Part shown: positions 23,176 to 35,037 of the stretch, in pieces | Layout of the letters: each line of letters starts with the position of its first letter | Numbering within the stretch: position 1 is the first letter of the stretch | NCBI GenBank assembly: GCA_028023455.1 | Contig: JAQFVV010000001.1 | Span: forward strand, 19,959,611-20,023,610 | DNA length: 64,000 nucleotides | DNA from: Epiperipatus broadwayi | Taxonomy: Eukaryota > Onychophora > Udeonychophora > Euonychophora > Peripatidae | Direction of reading: 5' to 3' | The notes under the pieces: model-generated | Database searches by the model: none | What the model was told of the DNA's origin: nothing | Seen by the model: only the letters and a program-made list of their open reading frames with translations | Program-made: the position numbers and the translations under genes

Positions 23176-26100
23176 ATATATATATAAAGATCCATTAATT
23201 TATGTATATATCTGAGTCACATCCATAAAAGTTAATATTTAAAATTAAAGAAAATTTTTATTTGAGATTTATATTTATAAATTTTTATAGATGCTTCTCA
23301 GAAATACACGTATAGTTTATATACATGTGACGAAAAAAACAGGATGAAATGTGGGTTAAGTGGTAGAACAGTGAAGCTTGATCTTAGGCTAAGATCGACT
23401 GCTACTATATATATATATATAAGTACATATCTATATCTAGATTTGTTTTGCTATTTATATATAAAATAATTGATTTATATAATTTAAATTAAAAATTGAA
23501 ATTTACGTTAGAATACAAAATAATCTGTATAAATATTGAGTATCTGCAACTTGATCTAGATAGCATTATAATAACCCAAATGAAATAATATATTATTAAA
23601 TGGATTGGCCTTGTGTATGTTATGACATTAACTGCAGATTATATCACAAAAATACTGAATAAGTATTAGGTAAATAAACAATATTTTCAGTACATTTTAA
23701 AGGGACTTCATTACTATATATTAACACATGATCACCATTCTTTATATTTATACAAGCTGTTTTTCCATTGAATACTCTAGCTTGCACTGAGTGGCGCTAC
23801 TAAATAGGGGTGGGGGTTCCTTTGTGCCTACTATGTATTATCAGAGATTGTTTTTAATTATATAATAAGTAATAGTTGTACTTTTTTGTGAATCATACTA
23901 TTTTATAAGAATGGCAATAATTTAGTAATATCGGCATCCTAAATGATAATAGTATAATAAAACTTTACCATAGATAACAGAATTTATTTTTAAGATCACA
24001 ACAAACAGTTGATAATTTATCAAAGTAATGTGTACAAACTGATAATGATCAGTATAAAAAATTATATTAAAAATCTTAAGAAAAATTAATCTTGCTATAT
24101 TATTCATTTATTTGTGTGTTTTTTTTTTATAAAATAATAATAAAAGTCATTTATTCTTGAAATATTTTTTTTTGTTTTGTTTCAATAATTTATATAGGTA
24201 TATAAAAATAAGTTATATATAAAATTATTGCTACCTTTTATTTGAATCTTCTAATCTAAAATTATTCAGTTTATCTCCCATTAATATTATTTCATTCCAC
24301 TACAAGAGTAATAACAAATTAACTTCTCCTTGTGGAATAAATTTCACACACTTCTATTCAATCTAGTCACAGGAGGTAATGTAATCCATTTAAGAAATGT
24401 GATAAGTTTTACATTTTTAAACAATTATTTTTCTTGTGGGAAATGTAGTTTCTGAGCTTTAGACTTTGCCATTTAAATTCTGAATTCTGCATTACAATTA
24501 AAATTAATTAGAAGAAAAAAAAAATGAACTGAACTTTACAAAATGATATAATGTCTTTTATTTAATATTAAAATTCAGTTTATATTCTTCTCTTCAATTT
24601 TTTTATGTGCACATACAATCAATGAACTATTATTGATTCAAAAATTATTCAATTAAATTACTGTTTGAAGAATCAATTGTTCTGTTATAAATTTCTTCAG
24701 CCTAGCAAAATCAATTTTCCTTAATAAAAGTATCTTAAAATGAAACAAGTGACATTTAATAATAAATCTATACTATCTATAAATAGAACAATAGATGACA
24801 ATTAAATTGAAAGATTTTTTTTCTATCTCATCAACAAAAAGGATAGTATTTATAATTGAAAATTAATAATGTTTAAAAAAAATGGAAAGATTTAATCTTT
24901 TTTTCAATTCTTCATTAAAAAAAAACTAAACTCAGATGTTAAAATAGATACGCTTCGTTTTGTTTTTTTGTTTTTTAATTTTCTTAATAAATCTAACTAA
25001 AAATGTATATAGTTTAAATTAATTACCATTTTTTTAATAAAGCACTAAATAATTTGTTCCTCCACAATAAAACATTTAATATAAATACAGCAATAAAAGA
25101 GAGATAGTTTGGATTCGTCATTTTTCAGGACTGCTGCTTTAGAATATATAGTTATTTTTTTTCTCTATCAGAATAAAATTATATATATATATGTAATTAT
25201 TACTGCAAATATATGTAAGAGTGCACACATGAAAATATATAATAGTACACTAATTAAATAGATTTGATAATTTAATTAAAAATGTAAATTACAGCCTGAA
25301 TTAGAATTAAACCTTATATGACCATGTGCAAATTTTTCATGAAAGTGGTTTCTTATTCTGACAAAAACTTTTTCCAATCCACTCCAGAGAATAAGAAGAC
25401 AGGGGTATAAAAATACAGAGATAACAAATAGTCTATGTTTCTTCCAGGGTAAACATTAATAATACTAATACCTCAGTGTTATTTGTCTTCGAAGTAGATA
25501 AAACTGATATAGGGATAAATATGCAACACTTCCTGATCTTACTATGATTTTATTAAACTTTCAGATCAAATAATAATATATTTAAGATATTAAATGTGCT
25601 AATCATGATGTATATATTACATGTATAGTTATATAATATAAGTGACCCATCTCTTTTTGTAGAGATATAAACCCAATACTAAATAACCCACATTAATAAT
25701 TATTGCAATGAAGAGTTAGATGTTAGTTATTTGTATTCCTAAATAATTATAATTGTTAAAATGCCATTGAATAAAAATTTAAAATAAATGGTAGTTGCAT
25801 AGACCTTTCATTATAACTTATTTTTTAAGTATTGATGTATATCTAATGCATAGCTATTTGTCAGAAGTCTAGAATAACTCAAGACAAGTTGGTTTGATTT
25901 TTAAATAGGAATTCATTATTTTCTGACAATTTAGAAGATTGCAAATGCATAAAATCAATTTTAACACGAGGTTTTAAAAATAAATAAGTAAACATACATA
26001 AAATATATAGATATTAGCAAAAATAATAATCACAATCCATATAACTGCAAAACGTATCAAGAGCAAAAAAAAAAAAAAAACATCATTTTCAACTGAAATC

Positions 26101-28460
26101 AAAGACAAAATAAATAAAAGTTAATTTTGCATAGATACTTCAATTATATATAGATAAGAAGTAAAACATTATTAAACTAAACTGCAGTAAAGTCAACGTT
26201 ATTCCATCTATAACAGAATTTTCTTTTCATTTAACATTTGGATTTATAATCTAATAATATATAGTTTTAAATTACTCTCTGGGTATATGTTGGTATAAGT
26301 AATAGTAAAAATAGTAACAATATTTTTTTCCAAACAATATCTAGTATTTTAGAATTTTTAATTAATTCTTTGTTTCTTGAGTTTGTGAAAAGAATATCTT
26401 ACTCCATTGTATAATTCTTATTATTTATGATTATTTGTATGTTGCACTAATTTTAGGCAAATCTCAATAAAAGAATTATTTTTCAGACAAGGATATTAAA
26501 TTTTATACTTCTTTCCAATGCACTTTCTTTCTTATCTTTCATATTTCATTTGATCAAACCCTTTTTCATCTGTTGTCAATTTAGATCCAATGTAATACTG
26601 ATTATTCTATCTTTACATTTTTGATGTATTATTTTGTTTGTATTGATTCTAATTGCTTCTGATCCAATTTTTAATATCAGTGACCCTGTCATGCAATCTT
26701 GAAAATAATACTACCTTAATTATCGAAAAGCATTCCAGATGTCTGAAAAAAATGATATGGATGCTATTTAAATGTTATATTAATTATTGTGATCTTCATT
26801 TTAATAACAAACGATATAAGATTTTCTCTTCTTGCATTTACCTTGCCAATTCCATATATTCTCATCTCATTCATTTTAAGATCAATCTTATCTCCCAATT
26901 TTACATTCAATTATCTCATCAAAATGATTTATTGTTATTGTCATAAAATAGTTAGTAATATCTTTTAAGTCATGAGTAAATAAATTTCAAAATTTAATTC
27001 ATCATATCTTGACAAGTATGTGGAATCAATGCAATTTTTTATTAGTATAAAAGTTCATATTTGAATATTCATTGAATTATAGATTTCAATAAAAAGAATT
27101 ATTTTTTTATTCACAGATTATGTTATTGTTTCTTTGATCAGCTGAAATCCTACTTGAAGAATAGAAATAATTGGTTAATATGAAGGGGTCATTTCCTTAA
27201 GTAGCCTGTCTGTTATTACATAAAAAGCCAAATTTTCTTTAATTAGTTCCCATGCAAAAATGTGAAATTTTTCAGTTTACAATATTTCTCCCACATTTCA
27301 CATATAAATAAAAAATCTCTCTTTTAGTTCTTTTTACAAAATGTATGCCAGTACCATTTATGATCTTACCTGTACGTGAATTGACACTGATTCCTTCTCA
27401 AATTACATGGCATGTAGAAACATTTATATATATTTTTCATCTCGGACAGGTCCTGGGAAAATCAGGCATTTTCTTTTTGTTTTCTGAAGACATATGTCAT
27501 TCACTAGATCTAATCATTTATTGAAATTTTTTAAATCTTTAGAGTAAGAGGTTGTACTAGTTTGATTCTGTGTTTCCTTTTTCCAGATATATTGCCTCAG
27601 TGCTGCAGATGAGATTATATTCATTTGATTCTCTGGCTTCATTATTCTTCCTTGGGCAGAAGAGACATTAGGAGTGTGAACAGCAAGAGAATTCAGTAAT
27701 AATAGTGCTCCCAAATAATGATGAAAAAATTCACAGCAACTACCAAAACTTATTTTTCTTTAGTGCAAATCCACTATCAATTGATTATATTCATTACGTT
27801 CATCAATTATTTGTTGTTAAATAAATTTCTAATGGTACTGACTTTCTCATTGTTACTGTAAGTATACAGTTCAGTTATTTAACAGATAAATAATGTAACT
27901 TACATAATTATTTGTTTTCATATCATATATTCAATTCTATAATCCACAACCATTTATAAGGTGGCATATAGAAAATAATTAACAGCTTTGGTTATCTTAC
28001 ATCATGAGATGTAATTGGTGATTGAAAAGAGTGGCATTACATTATGGTGTACTTTAACACTTGGTTATGAGTTAACTTTATTAATATTATATTAACATTA
28101 TAAGAATTTGATAGCTTAAATTAATATAATCCCCTTCTCCTTTTAAAAATACATTTGCTTATTTTTTACATTACTTTAAAATGTCATAAAAGTTTAATAA
28201 AACTAATATTTTCATAGAGGGATTAGTGAGATATATATTTGCTTAAAATGAAAAAAAAAATCCTTTCCTTAATACTTTTGGCTTTAAAAGCCATCATGAA
28301 TAACCTTAGAAATTTTTATATACTAAGTGCAGAGATTGAAAATCTTCCTCTAAAAAGAAAATTATTTCTTAAATAAAATTCATTACATCTGTCTGTATAA
28401 TTACAACATAAATATACATTACATATATTCATTGAATGTAAATGTCCATAATTACAAATG
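23176..28460. other. AT-rich non-coding DNA
   Basis: No supported gene is present. The stretch includes a tRNA-like SINE fragment (listed), (TA)n near 23405 and 25180, poly(A) at 26067-26081, and a small GC-richer patch near 23775-23830. A minus-strand frame at 27714-27514 (66 aa) has a more protein-like residue mix than others here, with SLAVHTPNVSSAQGRIMKP, but no recognised family. Sequence following it on the minus strand, around 27470-27370, also contains coding-like pieces with stops. It may be a decayed transposon. Confidence 0.4.
23340..23420 (+). repeat. Possible tRNA-derived SINE fragment
   Basis: GTGGGTTAAGTGGTAGAACA at 23351-23370 resembles a tRNA D-arm/A-box, and aagatcgactgc at 23391-23402 weakly resembles a B-box. 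Between them gatcttag-g-ctaagatc (23380-23396) is a perfect 8-bp hairpin. The fragment is followed by (TA)n, a common tail for SINEs. It is too diverged to assign a tRNA. Confidence 0.3.
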
Positions 28461-28485
28461 CAAATATATATATATATATATATAA
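28461..28485. repeat. (TA)n flanking the palindrome, left
   Basis: About ten TA units abut the left arm of the long palindrome; a matching tract follows the right arm at 29458-29481. Confidence 0.9.
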
Positions 28486-28529
28486 AAACAAAAAAATAAA
28501 GACTTATAAATCCAATAAATAATATAATA

Positions 28530-28557
28530 TTTCAACCAGAGGACTGGTTTTCATCAG
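28530..28557 (-). ncRNA. Hammerhead-like core, left arm of palindrome
   Basis: This is the minus-strand mirror of 29386-29413: CTGATGA, hairpin AACCAG-TCCT-CTGGTT, then GAAA. See the right-arm entry for the reservations. Confidence 0.3.
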
Positions 28558-29385
28558 AAAGAAAAAAAATACACAGTAAAATGGCGATAATCAAAAATTA
28601 CAGATTTGGCAAAAGATTAAAAATTTAAAAATTTAACAAAACCCCCGTGATTGGTCACAAAATCTAACACAGAATATCTACCCAATCAATGACAAAATTC
28701 AAACAAAAAACAAAACTACATTCCCTCCTAATCAAGCTTAAATTCTATTTAAATTAAAATAAATATAAAAATAAAAATAAAAATAAAAAATCCAAAATTA
28801 AAAATTAAAATATTATACATATGTGCATACATAGAAAAATTAAACTATGCTCACACACAAAAAATAGCTGTGCTCACATTAATATTCATTAAAAACTAAA
28901 ATACTTATACATTTTAAAAATTATAGTTAGTGCAAAGTACAATAATTTATAACTAATTATTTATAACTAATTATTTAGATAAATAATTAGTTATAAATTA
29001 TTGTACTTTGCACTAACTATAATTTTTAAAATGTATAAGTATTTTAGTTTTTAATGAATATTAATGTGAGCACAGCTATTTTTTGTGTGTGAGCATAGTT
29101 TAATTTTTCTATGTATGCACATATGTATAATATTTTAATTTTTAATTTTGGATTTTTTATTTTTATTTTTATTTTTATATTTATTTTAATTTAAATAGAA
29201 TTTAAGCTTGATTAGGAGGGAATGTAGTTTTGTTTTTTGTTTGAATTTTGTCATTGATTGGGTAGATATTCTGTGTTAGATTTTGTGACCAATCACGGGG
29301 GTTTTGTTAAATTTTTAAATTTTTAATCTTTTGCCAAATCTGTAATTTTTGATTATCGCCATTTTACTGTGTATTTTTTTTCTTT

Positions 29386-29413
29386 CTGATGAAAACCAGT
29401 CCTCTGGTTGAAA
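29386..29413 (+). ncRNA. Hammerhead-like core, right arm of palindrome
   Basis: CTGATGA (29386-29392) is followed by one extra A, a perfect 6-bp hairpin AACCAG/CTGGTT with loop TCCT, and GAAA (29410-29413). This matches the order of a hammerhead core. The extra A before stem II and the lack of a convincing stem I partner (polypyrimidine upstream, AT-rich downstream) argue against activity. It is probably a degenerate ribozyme as found at the ends of Penelope-like elements. Confidence 0.35.
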
Positions 29414-29457
29414 TATTATATTATTTATTGGATTTATAAGTCTTTATTTTTTTGTTT

Positions 29458-29530
29458 ATATATATATATATATATATATATTTTTATATCAAGAAGTAAG
29501 GGTACAATATATATATATATATATATCAAC
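29458..29530. repeat. (TA)n tracts right of the palindrome
   Basis: Two TA tracts (29458-29481 and about 29507-29526) are separated by tttttatatcaagaagtaagg. Confidence 0.9.
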
Positions 29531-29599
29531 TCTGACACATGATTTTACCTTACATATTGCTATTATGGCAGCATAAAATTTTCTTTCCCAACCTTTGTA

Positions 29600-30370
29600 A
29601 AAAAAATTGTAAATGTTAACAACTAATAGATGACAGATGATAGTGCTTAATACTGTGCTGTCTTTCCAATATACCCAGTCTGGTTTCAAAATTATGGCTT
29701 TTATCAGTAAGCAGCTTTAAATTTTAGATCTCTACACTTGGATCCGTAGGGACTAACACTTTCCTTTTAGCAACAATCTTTTACTTCTCTATTACATTGT
29801 TAAACTATCATCCCAAACTAAAAAACAAATATTTGCAATCTTATCTAACTTGTCTATACAATCATATAAATATGAAATCATCTCAATTTCTACATATTAT
29901 GATGACCCTAGTTTTTTAACAATTTAGAAGCCTCTATCCTACAACAAGTATTTGATACAGAGCAATAAAATATCACATTACTATATCATGAGGTCATAGC
30001 TTTATATATTTTTCTTTTACCACCTCTATACCATTTACTGTGATTTTTAGTAGCTAAGATACCAGATGATAGTACATAATAAATTCCTATACTGTCTTAT
30101 CCAATATCCCCATATAAGTTTCAAGCTTATGGAATTCATTAAGTGTATTAGATTTGTACACTTCCAGTTTGAACTGATAGTTTAAAAGTATGTCAAAAAA
30201 GTTAATGAAGGTTGCTAGAGGAAGGTGTGTTAGATCCCAAAGATCCAGTATATTGCTCCAAAATCTAAAGATCATCACTAATGAAAGCCATTAACTTGAA
30301 ACTAGTATAGTAATATTGGATAGGACAGAACAGGGTAGGGATCTGTTAAGCATTATCATCTAGTATCTAT
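29600..30370. repeat. Diverged repeat family with CTGATGA..GAAAC core; two minus copies ~430 bp apart and one plus copy
   Basis: Related segments lie at 29622-29716 (-), 30052-30146 (-) and 30275-30370 (+), with a fourth at about 49070-49165 (-). Read in family orientation each has CTGATGA-like sequence, a short AAGYC...RCTT hairpin, GAAAC, then ATATTGGATAAGACAG and, 40 bp on, ACTATCATCTRGTATCT. The first two are offset by 430 bp, and flanking sequence (ttagat...tacactt on one side, agatgatag on the other) also repeats, so they form a degenerate tandem dimer. Each copy has lost part of the core: CTGATAA, CTTAATGA, CTAATGA, and GAAAC read as AAAAC in the fourth. The consensus resembles a hammerhead-bearing Penelope-like or retrozyme end. 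Confidence 0.5.
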
Positions 30371-33339
30371 TAATTATTATAGATTACAATAAGTGGTGGA
30401 TGGGTGAAAGAAAAATATCTGTAATAAATAATCCAATATATCATCCATTATCTTCAAAAATGTGTTGCTAATTTTTAATAACAATGGAAAAATTATCAAC
30501 TAATTCACTTTAATATTATTTATTTTATACTCAAAACTAATTATAAATTCTGAATAAAAATATTAATATAAAAATAACAGAATAATTAATGTATAACAGA
30601 TTTAATGGTTATGTGATATTCAGACCCCATAAGTGACAAATTGAAGTATAATGCAAAGATCTTCAACATTGGAGGTCTTTGGTTTATCATTGTCTAAATA
30701 ATAGTTGTTTTATTTATCTTCCTTATTAAATAGTAAAGACTAAATATAACACATTTAACAAGTCATTAATTTTACTATCTACAAACACTTTCATATTTTC
30801 ATTAAAATTAAATGCTGATATTAATTCAATTCCTTTTTAAGCAACATTCACTGTTTTTGTTCTAATCAACAACAACAATTAATCCAGATAGATCCAGAAT
30901 ATATCAATAATCGGTATATGCTAACAAAAACAAAATATTGAAATTAATCTAAAATTAGTTTAACATTTCAACTCATTTTTCTGGAGTAAAAATGAAAATT
31001 ACTAGTGAGCTATATCTTTTAAACACTGTCTTTAAAAATACATTTAACTTGTTAATTAAAAAATTTAATGTTTCAATTAATAAATTTCCTTAGTTTAGGA
31101 TATTTATTTTCAATAGCAATTGAAATATATCATGACAGTAGCAATTTCAAATTATAAGCAATACAAAAAATAAATACTTTATTACAAATACAAAATCTCA
31201 AAGAGAATCTAATATATATTAAAAACTTAAAAATTGAATAGATTGTACAGTTAATTGGAAATAAAAGTTGGTGCTAACTATGACACGATTTTAATCTATG
31301 CAGTATACCAGTTCAGTATACTATTCTTTAGTCTATTGCTGCACTAGCTAGCATTAGAATATGTATATATTGCAATAGTTATTTTTAAAAAAATTAAAAT
31401 GAATGTGTGCGTGATTTTAAAAATTCAATCATTGATGAGTTAAAACCTATATTATTCAATGAATGATTTAATTCTAATTAAATAATGTTAGTTATTTTAA
31501 AATAACAATATTAAAAAAATTCAGAATAGTGCGTATAAAATTAATTTAATAAATTAAATGAAAGACTTGAAAATTGTTTTTCAAAATAGCTTAAGGATGA
31601 AATTTTAGATTCAATGCATTACTGAAAAATAAATGTTATTTACCTACTATCTATTGCATTGCAAAGGTTGCAGTCAAGGTGATTTTCAGTCCACTTTGAG
31701 AACAAATATAATGTAATATTTCTAATTTTAGATATATAAGATTGCGATTGCATAAAAAATAAAGACGTCTGAATAATAAAAATAATAAATACATACACAT
31801 ATAAATATAGACAACTATATATATATATATATATATGCAAAAGAGTGAATCTCTGTTATTATATGTAATATAAAATACGCTATATATGAATGTATAATTT
31901 AATATTTAATTTAGTAAATCTAATATGTTTTCAACGTATTAGCATCTTACTTATGATTATCAAATGGTAATAATTTCATTAAATAACATTTAAAACGTCA
32001 ACTGTTTACTTTCGTTTTTTTTGCACATTTTATATTTATATTTAAAGTAATATTAATTAATATCTATATTTTAATAACCAACTTACCTTAAAAATGGTGA
32101 AATGAAAAAGACATTTAAAAACCCAAAAACATTTTTATATCAAAGTTAAAACAAATTAAATAATAAATAATTTAAAATTATAATCTTACAATTTCATAAG
32201 TCTATTATAATAAAAAGGAGATAAAGAGAATACCCACATTATTATTTTCAGGTGTAAATAATGAATCTAAAAGCTGAAAGTTCTGAATCAGTGCTCAAGC
32301 AGTCATTTTGTTATAAATTTAAATGATTTCTCAATCACTTGACTATTCAATGTTTTGTTTTATTAATCATTTTTATTTTAATGGATATAATTTAGTATTT
32401 TACTGATGATTTATATTGAAGTTCTATCAATGTGGGTTTTTTTTTTCACAAATGAGAATTGAATTTGTAATTTTTTTCCCAAAATAACAAATTCGGCTAT
32501 ACAATCCTTATGTTTGTTTTCTTAACGATATTAGTTATTATATTTTTATTTTAATAATAAATACAAATCATAAAATTTAAGATTTTAAAAAAGTCTCATA
32601 ATCATTATACTACTAGTTATTATTAGAAGAGTAAATTAAGTATAATATAATCATAATTTATCTTTAATTATATCATCTATTGCGATCATTGTAATTTTAT
32701 AATTAAGACACTAGTGTTTCAAAAAATAAAAAAATAAATAATGACACACTGTCAGTGATATAAGAGATCTTTTCTACATTAGACAATTATTAAGTTTGAC
32801 AATTCTACTTTTTACTATTTCTTTAATAGTGGGCAAAACATCACTCATATTTTTTCTTCTAATTTTTTTTTATTCAATACATTTACTACTAGGTATCTAT
32901 TTATCCAGTTTAATTTATATTAGCATTTCTTATCAAATATTCTTTCACTTATTTCTTTCATATTCATCAGATTGTAATGTTGAATATAAATTCAATACTT
33001 TAATTTCATATCCACATTTATATCTGCTTTTATATATCATTCCTATCTTCATAACTGCATCATAACTTTATTATAATATTATTGTGTTAACAAATAAAAA
33101 TAAAAACATTATAAATTGATAATCAATTAACCTTTATTAAAGCATGTAACCTATCATAAATGGCATGAAATTCTTCAAAATTCTCAACAAAAAATAGGCA
33201 ATCAAAATAATTATGCAATTAAAATCTAAGTTGATATTAAAAGTAGATACTTCCTTTAAAATTTTACAACAACCACCATAATAATCACAGAACAAACTTT
33301 TACTTTGAAGATTAAATATAAAGTAATATATATTAAAGT
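30371..33339. other. AT-rich non-coding DNA
   Basis: No gene is seen. The + strand frame at 32796-33065 is a run of Ile/Leu/Phe/Tyr codons from T-rich sequence. The minus frame at 31840-31640 starts in (TA)n (31813-31836). Neither is supported. Confidence 0.55.
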
Positions 33340-35025
33340 GGAAATAATCATTTCAAGTTTATTCAAGTGACAGGCAATAGAAAGAATAATTTAAGATTCA
33401 AATGTTAAATTGTACATTAATAAAATAGTTTAATCCAGTCAATATAACATAACAGATTATATTCAAATTTGATACAGATATAGACACACATTAGGTATAG
33501 TAAATTTCATTTGTATTTAAATAAAATACTTTCATTTTAAATTTAAATGCTCTTATTTTAAGTTTAAATAAAACTTTTATTTTGAGTTTAAATAAAAATG
33601 ATTTGATTTGATTTTAGACTGGGAGTAAAAAAAATTTATGTTTAGTTTAATTTAGTGCAATAAAATGATTTATTTGAACAAATTTTTAGTCCATGTAAGT
33701 AAAATAAACTACCAAATATTAAAGTTTTACACAAAACAAATTAAAACTCAAAGATAAAAATTGGTATTGCATTGTTTTATTTTCAAAACTAATTAATCTT
33801 AGAATCTATTATCTTTGATTTATAATTAAGTTTTGTTATATATTTTATTTCCTGATTTGTAAATAGGCTTATTTGTTATATATTTTACTTCCTTCCTTCA
33901 AAATTTTTTTGTTTTGTTTGAAAATAGAAGCGCTTTTGCCATAAATCCATTTTTAGATAGAAGATTAAAAATTATTTTAAAAATGGAGTATAAAAAACAG
34001 GCATCAAAAATGTCTTCTTTTTTTTTTCCTTTTCTCTGGTTCCTGCATAATGCTGATCATAACAGATAAATTACCTTCCAACTAATGTGCAAGTAACAAG
34101 AATCATTCCCAAGCACCAAAAAACTTTCCATGTGTTGTTAGTTTATGCATAGGGACTCTTTCCTAGGTATGTAGAATCAGCTATCCAGACTGGTGCTGCT
34201 CCTTGAATTGGCTAATTAACTCAACCATATGCCAACCACACAAATCTACAATTACCAACGATGTGTATTTCAAATACATTGAAACTAATTATAACCAACT
34301 AAATGGTTCAAACTTGTGAGAAAACATGATTATGACTAATGTTTAAAAAAAGTCAACCAAGAAACTAACAGTACCCTGCAATACCAACTGTATCTTGGAA
34401 TCTCATACAGAACTCTTTTAAAATAAAATCAAAAGAAAAAATCAATAAAGTATTGCTGGGAAATTTTGCTGATTGTTGTCTAAAGTCTAATATGAGGTAA
34501 TTATATGAAAGTCATTTTAATTTACAGACAGTTCAAAAACTTGATTTAATCCTAAAATGAATTTCTTCTATCCATAGATTTATACTGTTATCTATTTCAC
34601 CATCATTTGTTAATTATTATTTTTTCTTAATCACTTTAAACTGACAAATATTGTGTAAATTACATTGTGTTATATTATATAATTTGTAAGACTTTTTTAA
34701 AAAACAAAAACAATTTATGAGGGCTGAACTCCACAGTTAACTAGTTATTTGTATTTAATCAGAATTGATGGTTTATGTTCCACAAATTATCCTAATATTT
34801 ATTTAAGTTATTAGAAAATTATATTCTTTACCTAAACCATCTAAATATAAGTCAAATAGGTATGTCAATGGGAATTACCATTCAAAATTAATATCTCTGA
34901 ATACTATCAGATTTTAAATATATTAATATGATCAGAAATAATATTTCATGTAAAAAAAATGGGAAGAGTATAATGAATTTACATGCAGCAAATAGAGGCT
35001 GATGCACAAATCTAAACTTTATTTT
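33340..35025. repeat. Tandem segmental duplication, copy A, first part
   Basis: This aligns by eye with 39900-41437 in the same orientation, about 6.5 kb away. Landmarks include: ccagtcaatataa near 33437 and 39995; ctgatcataacaga near 34051 and 40575; caccaaaaaactttcca near 34113 and 40638; tcctaggtat near 34162 and 40691; and actatcagattttaaata near 34901 and 41331. The match stops at ctttattttat (35025), exactly where (TA)n and the next element begin. No coding sequence was found in either copy. Confidence 0.75.
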
Positions 35026-35037
35026 ATATATATATAT

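Larger units (their letters stand above)
28486..29457. repeat. Near-perfect 972-bp palindrome (479-bp arms, 14-bp loop)
   Basis: Arms 28486-28964 and 28979-29457 are reverse complements. The coordinate sum is 57943 at every checked point, so there is no indel, and I found no mismatch in the segments compared. The loop is aactaattatttag. Both arms start at a (TA)n tract, and sequence beyond those tracts is not inverted. Each arm, read outward, carries ccaatcacgggggttttg and, near its outer end, CTGATGA-hairpin-GAAA. No open frame is present. The structure is an inverted pair of one ~480-bp element, or a foldback transposon, inserted into TA repeat. Such identity means recent formation, gene conversion, or an assembly artefact. 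Confidence 0.92.

Noticed and set aside
23340-23420. Functional tRNA gene
   Set aside because: The A-box-like part is recognisable, but no acceptor or anticodon stem forms and the B-box is poor; kept only as a possible SINE fragment.
32796-33065. 89-aa hydrophobic frame resembling a membrane protein
   Set aside because: T-rich sequence gives Ile/Leu/Phe codons by default; no start context, exon signals or family resemblance.
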